Shown in pieces: positions 1 through 6,026 of a DNA stretch of 6,026 nucleotides; position 1 is the stretch's first letter; the number at the start of each line of letters is the position of its first letter. Below the pieces are notes generated by a model. The model ran no database searches, was not told the DNA's origin, and saw nothing but the letters and a program-made list of their open reading frames with translations. A program made the translations under genes and the position numbers. The stretch is from a bacterium UBA6154. Its GTDB lineage: Bacteria; Actinomycetota; Actinomycetes; S36-B12. The DNA is taken from NCBI GenBank assembly GCA_002422375.1, contig DIUQ01000049.1, positions 11,411-17,436 of the forward strand. The letters run 5' to 3'.

Positions 1-419
1 CTTTTGCACAAGATATCGACCGGGCCAATTGCGGTGGGAAACTCACGTCGCACCAATGTGTAGCCCTCACCGAGTGGGGCTAGATTCTCAGCAAGCAATT
101 TCTGAAGGTGAGCCTCGACACCGTCCTTGATCAGCCCGGGGTCCACGCCGAGATCGTGACTATGGTCGCTGTGGATCTCATGTACTTCGATCGTCAAGAC
201 CTCCCCACCCTTATTGGTCACAATGAACTCCGAGGAGTCTCGTGCCTCCTGCACGCTGCAGGGTGGACTCATCCAATTGAGCGGCTTATAGGAACCACCA
301 TCGGAGTGAATCAGGACTGAGCCATCCGACTTGAACATCAGCAACCGAGTTGCTCGCGGTAGGTGAGCACTGAGTCGACCCACATAGGTGACCGTGCATT
401 CGGCAATAAGAAGTCTCAT
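1..419 (-). CDS. nucS: Mismatch-specific endonuclease NucS/EndoMS (3'-truncated by window edge)
   Basis: The N-terminal 139 residues are visible, starting [20 protein letters not shown]; the family is usually about 220-230 residues, so roughly 85 are missing beyond the left edge. NucS/EndoMS cuts both strands at mismatched base pairs and provides mismatch repair in actinobacteria and archaea that lack MutS/MutL. Family signatures seen are the N-terminal DNA-binding/dimerisation region with [11 protein letters not shown] (about residues 44-54) and the start of the RecB-like nuclease domain. The fragment ends in GPVDILCK, where Asp135 is probably the first catalytic metal ligand; the downstream Glu-x-Lys pair and C-terminal clamp-binding tail fall outside the window. 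The ATG at 419-417 overlaps the meaA stop as ATGA, and no good Shine-Dalgarno precedes it (only AGAAG directly against the start). Translation is therefore probably coupled to meaA. The family call is confident; integrity of the 3' part is unknown. Confidence 0.93.
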   Translation of the reverse strand, partial: MRLLIAECTVTYVGRLSAHLPRATRLLMFKSDGSVLIHSDGGSYKPLNWMSPPCSVQEARDSSEFIVTNKGGEVLTIEVHEIHSDHSHDLGVDPGLIKDGVEAHLQKLLAENLAPLGEGYTLVRREFPTAIGPVDILCK

Positions 420-2440
420 GCTTCTAATAACGTCACTATCTCCGCCATGATCGCGGTGGCGTCATAATCCTTGGGAGTGAAAACAGCGCTCACGCCCTCT
501 GAACGGAGCCACTGGGAATCGGTCTCAGGAATGATTCCACCCACAACAACGGGGATATCTGAGACGCCTGCATCGCGTAGCCCAGCCACGATCTGGGACA
601 CCAATACACGGTGCGATCCAGACAAAATGGATAGCCCCACGATATCTACGTCCTCGGCCACTGCGGCAGCAACTATCTCTTCGGGTCGCAACCGAATGCC
701 CTGGTACACGACTTCAAATCCGCAATCGCGCGCTCGCACAGCTATTTGCTCAGCCCCATTGGAGTGTCCATCTAGACCTGGTTTCCCCACCAACATGCGT
801 AAGGGCGCTCCACGCTGAGCGACTAATGCCTGTACTCGTTGTCGTACAGCTTGGATGGCCGCTGTGTCGGTGTGAATGGACTCGATGACCCCCGTCGGTG
901 CGCGATATTCGCCGTAGACCTCGCGGAGTGTTTGTGCCCACTCACCTGTCGTCACACCAGCCTGTGCCGCTGCAATACTCGCTGGCACAAGGTTCTCTCC
1001 CCCAGTTGCTGCCGAGCGGAGTCCGTCAAGTGCCGCGGCAACCTGACCTGAGTCACGACTGGCTCGCCATTGCTGTAATTCTTTGATGCGAGCTGATTCA
1101 ACTGATTCGTCTACAACATAGATGCTGGAATCAACAGAATCGAGCAGAGGGCTGATCTCGGTGTTGGTGTGAATATTCACACCAACAATCGGTAAGTCTC
1201 CGGATTCGATGGCCGCCCGGCGCTGGGCGTGTGATGCCACGAGAGCGCTCTTGAGGTACCCATTTTCCAATGCTGGCACAACCCCACCCAGGGATTGGAT
1301 GTGATCAAATTCCACCTGGATCTGTTCCATTAGACCCGCGACTTTGCCGTCAATGACGACTGACCCCTCAAAGATATCTTCATACTCGAGCAAGTCACTT
1401 TCCAATGCCAGCACTTGCTGCATGCGCAATGACCATTGCTGATCCCATGGACGAGGCAACCCCATGGCTTCATTCCATGCCGGAAGCTGCACTGCGCGCG
1501 CGCGAGCATCCTTCGACAGGGTGACAGCGAGCATCTCCAACATGATCCGCTGCACGTTATTTTCGGGTTGTTCCTCAGTCAGGCCGAGTGAGTTCACCTG
1601 AACTCCGTATCGGAAACGTCGAGCAGTGGGATCCGTGATCCCATAGCGATCGATCAGCAACCTATCCCAGAGCCGACCGAACGCCTTCATTTTGCACATC
1701 TCTTCGATAAATCGAACACCAGCATTGACAAAGAAGGAGATCCGCGAAACAACTCGATCAAAATCCACCTGCGTCTTAGCTCGCGCAGAGTCCAAAACAG
1801 CCACGGCCGTGCTGAGCGCGAAAGCAACTTCCTGGACAGGTGTCGCACCGGCCTCTTGGAGGTGATAGCTACAGATATTGATGGGGTTCCACTTGGGAGT
1901 GTTTTCCACGGAAAAGGCCACGAGGTCAGTTGCGAGCGATAGTGATGGTGCAGGTGGGAAAACGTACGTACCTCGCGATAAGTACTCCTTAATAATGTCG
2001 TTTTGAGTAGTCCCGGAGAGTTGCTCCCGTGAGACACCTTGTTCGTCCGCAACGGCCACGTAGAGCGCGTACAACCACACCGCAGTGGCATTGATCGTCA
2101 TGGACGTGTTCATGGTTCCCAGATCAATGGAGTCAAAGAGCGCTCTCATGTCGGCAATCGAAGCCACGGACACACCCACCTTGCCGACCTCACCTCGAGC
2201 CATGGGGTCGTCGGGGTCGTATCCGGTTTGCGTGGGTAGGTCAAAGGCCACCGATAGCCCGGTCTGTCCCTTGGCCAGATTGCGTCGAAAGAGGGCATTG
2301 GATTCAGCGGCACTGGAATGCCCAGCGTAAGTGCGCATGATCCAGGGTGAGTCGGCCACGTGGGCAGGGTAGCGAATGCACGTTCCCCCGGTGGGGCGAG
2401 CAGCAAAAAAGTCGCGCAGATCACCTTTCCGGGGCACCAT
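416..2440 (-). CDS. meaA: Adenosylcobalamin-dependent acyl-CoA mutase, MeaA / ethylmalonyl-CoA mutase type
   Basis: A 674-residue single-chain mutase. The N-terminal part is the acyl-CoA-binding barrel and the last about 125 residues are the B12-binding domain. Residues in the ATG-2440 numbering: RTYAGHS (36-42, Tyr38), [16 protein letters not shown] (144-159, Arg156), [17 protein letters not shown] (184-200, His193), the cobalamin motif DGHSNG (557-562, base-off ligand His559), GLSILSGSH (602-610) and the GG turn at 634-635. The [14 protein letters not shown] and [19 protein letters not shown] blocks resemble ethylmalonyl-CoA mutase/MeaA more than methylmalonyl-CoA mutase. The expected reaction is (2R)-ethylmalonyl-CoA to methylsuccinyl-CoA in the ethylmalonyl-CoA pathway, in the cytosol. 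Its partner crotonyl-CoA carboxylase/reductase is not in the window, so substrate is inferred. AGGAG lies just upstream: 2 nt before this ATG and 5 nt before GTG 2437, so either may be used; TTG 2461 is less likely. The gene overlaps nucS downstream (ATGA). Confidence 0.93.
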   Translation of the reverse strand: MVPRKGDLRDFFAARPTGGTCIRYPAHVADSPWIMRTYAGHSSAAESNALFRRNLAKGQTGLSVAFDLPTQTGYDPDDPMARGEVGKVGVSVASIADMRALFDSIDLGTMNTSMTINATAVWLYALYVAVADEQGVSREQLSGTTQNDIIKEYLSRGTYVFPPAPSLSLATDLVAFSVENTPKWNPINICSYHLQEAGATPVQEVAFALSTAVAVLDSARAKTQVDFDRVVSRISFFVNAGVRFIEEMCKMKAFGRLWDRLLIDRYGITDPTARRFRYGVQVNSLGLTEEQPENNVQRIMLEMLAVTLSKDARARAVQLPAWNEAMGLPRPWDQQWSLRMQQVLALESDLLEYEDIFEGSVVIDGKVAGLMEQIQVEFDHIQSLGGVVPALENGYLKSALVASHAQRRAAIESGDLPIVGVNIHTNTEISPLLDSVDSSIYVVDESVESARIKELQQWRASRDSGQVAAALDGLRSAATGGENLVPASIAAAQAGVTTGEWAQTLREVYGEYRAPTGVIESIHTDTAAIQAVRQRVQALVAQRGAPLRMLVGKPGLDGHSNGAEQIAVRARDCGFEVVYQGIRLRPEEIVAAAVAEDVDIVGLSILSGSHRVLVSQIVAGLRDAGVSDIPVVVGGIIPETDSQWLRSEGVSAVFTPKDYDATAIMAEIVTLLEA

Positions 2441-2447
2441 TGCTCCT

Positions 2448-2768
2448 GTGCAGATCGGCAATAGCTTTTCCTATGCTTTTGGCCCACTCATTGCCCTCAT
2501 TGGAGTTGGTGCCATGGTTCTGGTGTTGCGGTGGGCCTATGCCCGAGGAAGTTCCGTCGTTGCTGCTCCGGCCCGCGCCGGGCGAGCTGAGGAGTACGGA
2601 CTTCTGGTCTGCGTTGCCAGCCCCGGTGATTACGTTCACGGTGAAATGATCCGTCGCTCACTCGAGGATCGTGGCATCAAAGCCAATCTCGTTCAGACTC
2701 TCGACGGCCCGAAAGTAATGGTGTGGCCGGCAGACAAGGACACCGCACTTACTCTGTTACGCGAATGA
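2448..2768 (+). CDS. Uncharacterised small membrane-anchored protein
   Basis: A 106-residue protein if started at GTG 2448. It has one hydrophobic helix (about residues 9-27, [19 protein letters not shown] region) followed by a basic juxtamembrane stretch (R28, R33, R43, R46). A compact soluble domain (about 48-106) contains [20 protein letters not shown], an amphipathic helix [12 protein letters not shown] and [20 protein letters not shown]. The positive-inside rule puts the C-terminal domain in the cytosol. That domain resembles the small 'putative signal transducing' DUF2007-like fold by eye; this is inference. I recognise it only as a conserved actinobacterial hypothetical type. The start is chosen because it sits just before the helix; ATG 2376 and GTG 2391 are also in frame but would add residues antisense to conserved meaA codons. 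No clear Shine-Dalgarno is seen. It is head-to-head with meaA (7 bp apart) and its last 20 bp overlap the end of murA. Confidence 0.75.
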   Translation: MQIGNSFSYAFGPLIALIGVGAMVLVLRWAYARGSSVVAAPARAGRAEEYGLLVCVASPGDYVHGEMIRRSLEDRGIKANLVQTLDGPKVMVWPADKDTALTLLRE

Positions 2769-4002
2769 TGCGTGCTCCCAGACTTTGCAGCACTCGAACG
2801 AAACCTGCGTAGCCCCGATCAATATGCCCAACACCGTAGACAGTGGTCTCCCCCGCGGCCACGAGCCCCGCTAGGACCAGTCCGGCACCCGCTCGAATAT
2901 CTGTCGCCTCAACCGGCGCTCCCGACAACTCGGCATGTCCGCGAATGAGCGCATGGTGACCATCTGTGCGTACATCAGCACCGAGACGTGCCAACTCCTG
3001 CACAAATCGGAATCGCGCCTCAAAGAGGTTTTCAGTCACAAGTGCCGCGCCGGCAGAGATGGCGTTCATGGCAATGAATTGCGGCTGCAGATCCGTGGGG
3101 AATCCTGGATAGGGCAATGTCACAATGTCCACCGCGGTGGGGCGAGCGTCCATGCTGACGGTGAATTCCAACTCGCCCAGCTCAATATCCGCCCCGGTCG
3201 CCCGCAATTTATCAAGGGGAACCTCTAGATGGTCGGGGCTCACGCCTCTCACCGTCACCCTTCCCCGTGTCATGACAGCAGCCACGGCCCACGTACCCGC
3301 CACAATCCGATCCGATACAACCCGATGCTCCACAGGGTGAAGGTGACTCACGCCGTTGATGTGCAAGGTGGAAGTGCCAATGCCACTGATATCAGCGCCC
3401 ATGGAGACCAACATGTGACAGATGTCCATAATCTCCGGCTCACGCGCCACGTTTTCCAACACCGTCTCGCCGTGAGCAGTCACTGCGGCCATCAGCAAAG
3501 TCTCTGTTGCGCCAACACTCGGGAATTCCAGCACAATGTGCGCTCCGTGCAGATCCGACGCTTCGGCCAAAAGGTACCCGTGTTCATTGTGGACATGAGC
3601 GCCTAGTTTGCGTAATCCGTCGACATGCATGTCGAGTCCGCGTGATCCAATGTTGTCTCCCCCGGGAACAGCAACATCGGCAGCACCACATCGAGCTATG
3701 AGCGGGCCAAGCACGCAGATCGAGGCGCGCATTTTGCGGACAAGGTCATAATCGGCTCGGTGATCTGGGCTCTCAGGCACGGTGATGACCACCTGATCAT
3801 CAGCGTGATCAACCTGGCATCCCAATCGGCGCAGAAGCTCCGCCATGATGGTGACATCTTCAATATCCGGGACATTTGTCAGTGTTGACGTGCCTGGCGC
3901 GAGGAGTGTTGCCGCCATCAATTTGAGCACCGAGTTCTTGGCACCTGGGACGGCCACCTCACCTTCGAGGCGATGGCCGCCTGTAACCCGGAAAACATCC
4001 AC
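2749..4002 (-). CDS. murA: UDP-N-acetylglucosamine 1-carboxyvinyltransferase MurA
   Basis: A 417-residue enzyme of the EPSP-synthase-like fold, the usual MurA length. It transfers enolpyruvate from PEP to UDP-GlcNAc, the first committed step of peptidoglycan synthesis in the cytosol. Visible landmarks in this numbering: [20 protein letters not shown] with Lys22, the flexible loop [15 protein letters not shown] with Asp116, [17 protein letters not shown] with the catalytic Asp304, LFEARFRFV, and HIDRGYAGF with Arg396. Asp116 sits where most bacterial MurA proteins have Cys115, the fosfomycin target; mycobacterial MurA also carries Asp, so insensitivity is expected. Start: GTG 4002 gives the family-typical N-terminus (DVFRVTGG) and has TACGAT 6 nt upstream, as in a leaderless transcript. 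ATG 4050 would add 16 atypical residues and leave only 2 bp to pduO. Neither start has a clear ribosome-binding site. The TAA stop lies inside the convergent small gene. Confidence 0.96.
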   Translation of the reverse strand: MDVFRVTGGHRLEGEVAVPGAKNSVLKLMAATLLAPGTSTLTNVPDIEDVTIMAELLRRLGCQVDHADDQVVITVPESPDHRADYDLVRKMRASICVLGPLIARCGAADVAVPGGDNIGSRGLDMHVDGLRKLGAHVHNEHGYLLAEASDLHGAHIVLEFPSVGATETLLMAAVTAHGETVLENVAREPEIMDICHMLVSMGADISGIGTSTLHINGVSHLHPVEHRVVSDRIVAGTWAVAAVMTRGRVTVRGVSPDHLEVPLDKLRATGADIELGELEFTVSMDARPTAVDIVTLPYPGFPTDLQPQFIAMNAISAGAALVTENLFEARFRFVQELARLGADVRTDGHHALIRGHAELSGAPVEATDIRAGAGLVLAGLVAAGETTVYGVGHIDRGYAGFVRVLQSLGARIIRVTE

Positions 4003-4008
4003 CAGCGC

Positions 4009-4014
4009 ATCGTA
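4009..4014 (-). promoter_or_regulatory. Candidate -10 element of murA (leaderless geometry)
   Basis: On the minus strand TACGAT fits the actinobacterial -10 pattern TANNNT and is followed by exactly 6 nt and then GTG 4002. This places the expected transcription start on the first base of the start codon. No recognisable -35 box is seen (GCATTC at a 17-nt spacing). This supports GTG 4002 as the murA start. It is a short motif that can arise by chance. Confidence 0.4.
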
Positions 4015-4040
4015 GGTGAGCCAAAGGCGTGGAATGCCGA

Positions 4041-4046
4041 TAGAGT
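4041..4046 (+). promoter_or_regulatory. Candidate -10 element of pduO (leaderless geometry)
   Basis: TAGAGT matches TANNNT and is followed by 6 nt (CCATTT) and then ATG 4053, the same spacing as the opposite-strand candidate for murA. A 17-nt spacing upstream gives GAGCCA, only 3 of 6 matches to TTGACA. There is no Shine-Dalgarno in front of ATG 4053, which agrees with a leaderless transcript. Confidence 0.45.
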
Positions 4047-4052
4047 CCATTT

Positions 4053-4625
4053 ATGGTCAATCTCACGCGCATTTACACCGGCACCGGCGACGACGGAACA
4101 ACTTCACTAGGCGACATGTCGCGCACCGGCAAGAACGATCCTCGACTGCGGGCCTATGCAGATGTGGACGAAGCCAATTGCACGATTGGGCTCGCTTTGA
4201 GCATGTGCGATCTGGGGCCGGAAGTCAGCGCGTTGTTAGTGGGTATTCAAAACGACCTCTTTGATGTCGGCGCTGATCTGTCGACACCGATTCGAGACGA
4301 GGAAGTCAATGCCCTCCGCGTAGAAGATTCCTATATTGAGAAATTGGAAAAGGCGTGTGACACCTACAACGCGCAACTAGAGCCACTGCGCTCATTCGTG
4401 CTCCCCGGGGGTACATCGGCTGCAGCGCACCTCCACGTAGCCCGCACGGTGGTCCGGCGGGCAGAGCGCTCTACCTGGGCAGCATTGGATGCCTACCACG
4501 GAGGAATGAACCCGCTAGCCGCTACCTATCTGAACCGACTGAGTGATCTGTTGTTCATCCTCGCCCGGGTTGCGAACAAGGAGAACGGCGGGGATGTTCT
4601 TTGGAAGCCGGGAGGCGACAGGTAA
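4053..4625 (+). CDS. pduO: PduO-type ATP:cob(I)alamin adenosyltransferase
   Basis: A 190-residue protein of the PduO/MMAB family, usual length. It transfers the 5'-deoxyadenosyl group of ATP to cob(I)alamin, giving adenosylcobalamin; family members are trimeric helical bundles acting in the cytosol. Signatures: the N-terminal ATP-binding segment TGTGDDGTTSLGD (9-21), RLRAYADVDEANCTIGLA (31-48), FVLPGGTSAAAHLHVARTVV (115-134), the arginine-rich RRAERS (135-140) and YLNRLSDLLFILARVAN (159-175) with Asn161 and Asp165, and the usual C-terminus WKPGGDR. The product is the cofactor of the mutase encoded at 416-2440, so it probably supplies it, although murA and another gene lie between. It is divergent from murA with a likely leaderless promoter, and convergent with atpC. 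The last seven codons plus the stop are repeated downstream as part of a 29-bp tandem array. PduO-type and CobA-type enzymes are unrelated; this is clearly the former. Confidence 0.95.
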   Translation: MVNLTRIYTGTGDDGTTSLGDMSRTGKNDPRLRAYADVDEANCTIGLALSMCDLGPEVSALLVGIQNDLFDVGADLSTPIRDEEVNALRVEDSYIEKLEKACDTYNAQLEPLRSFVLPGGTSAAAHLHVARTVVRRAERSTWAALDAYHGGMNPLAATYLNRLSDLLFILARVANKENGGDVLWKPGGDR

Positions 4626-4698
4626 CAAGCCCGAAGCCGGGAGGCGACAGGTAATAAGCCCGAAGCCGGGAGGCGACAGGTAATAAACCCGAAGCCGG
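4604..4698. repeat. 29-bp tandem repeat, 3 copies plus an 8-bp partial, derived from the end of pduO
   Basis: Units run 4604-4632, 4633-4661 and 4662-4690, followed by the partial GAAGCCGG at 4691-4698. Unit 2 differs from unit 1 by one base (GGTAATAA against GGTAACAA) and unit 3 from unit 2 by one base (AAACCC against AAGCCC). The first unit contains the pduO codons for KPGGDR and the TAA stop, so the coding end is the likely parent and the other copies are duplications into the spacer. Each unit junction forms CCCG-AAGC-CGGG, a short 4-bp hairpin (4630-4641 and 4659-4670). Confidence 0.93.
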
Positions 4699-4701
4699 TT
4701 T
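4685..4701 (-). terminator. Weak intrinsic-terminator-like hairpin after atpC
   Basis: On the minus strand AAACC (4701-4697) pairs with GGTTT (4689-4685) around a 7-nt loop, which can add one more G-C pair past a mismatch. The 3' arm runs into TTTATTA, a short broken U tract. The stem begins inside the atpC TAA stop codon. The position at the end of the atp operon fits termination, but the stem is short, so this is tentative. On the plus strand no T tract follows. Confidence 0.35.
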
Positions 4702-5101
4702 AGCGGGAGGAAACACCCTTCGCTACCCCGGCGACCTGAATTCGAGTTTCGGCGCGGCGCAGGGCAGAGAGGTCCTCGGAGTCTGAGTTAGCCTTCAAAC
4801 GAGCCAAAGCTGCTTGGGCACGCTCTAGATCAACGTCTTCGGCGAGTTCAGCAGTCTCGGCAATGACGTTGACTTTGTCACTGTCCACTGAGAAGAATCC
4901 ACCGTGCACGGCCACTAAGACTTTCGAGCCGTCTTCGAGTTCGATCCGTAGTGGTGCTTCCACGAGCAGCGCCAGCATGGGTTCGTGCCCGCGTAGGATT
5001 CCGACATCGCCTTCGGGGGTTTTCGCTGAGACGCTCTTGGCCTTGCCCGACCAGAGAGCGCGCTCAGCTGACACCACTGCGACGTCCAATTGTTCAGCCA
5101 T
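4700..5101 (-). CDS. atpC: F1Fo ATP synthase epsilon subunit
   Basis: A 133-residue protein, slightly longer than the common 120-135 range midpoint. It is the central-stalk epsilon subunit, which couples gamma-subunit rotation to the c-ring and can inhibit ATP hydrolysis. The N-terminal beta-sandwich (about 1-85) shows LDVAVVSAERALWSGKAKSV, the conserved TPEGDVGILRGHEPMLALL and VAVHGGFFSVDSDKVNVIAE. The C-terminal helical hairpin (about 90-125) shows DVDLERAQAALARLKA and LSALRRAETRIQVA. The start is ATG 5101: upstream in-frame codons to 5161 would run into atpD and give an unrelated basic N-terminus. AAAGGA lies 9 nt before ATG within the end of atpD. Only 2 nt separate it from the atpD stop, so the two are co-transcribed and probably coupled. 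It is last in the operon, convergent with pduO, with no DUF2550 gene following. Confidence 0.95.
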   Translation of the reverse strand: MAEQLDVAVVSAERALWSGKAKSVSAKTPEGDVGILRGHEPMLALLVEAPLRIELEDGSKVLVAVHGGFFSVDSDKVNVIAETAELAEDVDLERAQAALARLKANSDSEDLSALRRAETRIQVAGVAKGVSSR

Positions 5102-5103
5102 TA

Positions 5104-6026
<923 letters not shown>

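Noticed and set aside
108..320. Plus-strand open frame of 70 codons
   Set aside because: It is antisense to nucS, whose conserved protein sequence on the minus strand is clear.
2376..2447. ATG 2376 as start of the small membrane protein
   Set aside because: The added 24 residues are antisense to conserved meaA codons and lack a family pattern; GTG 2448 just before the helix is more likely, though not proven.
4003..4052. Cobalamin riboswitch in front of pduO
   Set aside because: The gap is only about 50 bp, far too short for a B12 aptamer, and no B12-box-like sequence is seen; the promoter geometry suggests no leader at all.
4047..4056. CCAT-TT-ATGG inverted repeat as an operator
   Set aside because: Only 4 bp per arm, and it coincides with the pduO start codon and an unused in-frame ATG on the other strand; chance is sufficient.
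4604..4698. CRISPR array from the regular 29-bp repeats
   Set aside because: The units are directly adjacent with no spacers, and they are copies of the pduO end.

Overview
The window (mid-50s % GC by eye) looks like an actinobacterial chromosome segment with a compact layout. The reasons are a NucS/EndoMS-type mismatch endonuclease, a MurA with Asp in place of the usual active-site Cys, a MeaA/ethylmalonyl-CoA-type mutase, and the end of an ATP synthase operon followed by a PduO-type cobalamin adenosyltransferase and murA. This last order resembles the one known from mycobacteria. Genus cannot be assigned from the sequence alone. Coding density is very high: the only non-coding stretches longer than a few bases are about 50 bp (4003-4052) and about 74 bp (4626-4699).

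Layout from left to right. nucS (1-419, minus, cut by the left edge) is preceded by meaA/ecm (416-2440, minus), and the two overlap through an ATGA junction. Head-to-head with meaA is a short plus-strand gene for a one-helix membrane protein with a small cytosolic domain (2448-2768). Its tail overlaps by 20 bp the tail of murA (2749-4002, minus). A roughly 50-bp gap with two face-to-face promoter candidates separates murA from pduO/cobO-type adenosyltransferase (4053-4625, plus). After pduO come three tandem 29-bp units copied from the end of pduO itself. Then atpC (4700-5101, minus) and the C-terminal two thirds of atpD (5104-6026, minus, cut by the right edge) follow, with a weak terminator-like hairpin at the atpC stop.

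How the genes relate: PduO makes adenosylcobalamin, which the mutase needs for carbon rearrangement, so these two share a cofactor although they are not in one operon. MurA starts peptidoglycan synthesis, NucS repairs mismatches, and AtpD/AtpC belong to F1Fo ATP synthase. Apart from the cobalamin link this is housekeeping content. I see no convincing new multi-gene system, mobile element, CRISPR array, tRNA or rRNA. The items most worth a second look are the gene-end-derived tandem repeat, the paired leaderless-promoter geometry between murA and pduO, and the uncharacterised membrane protein squeezed between meaA and murA.
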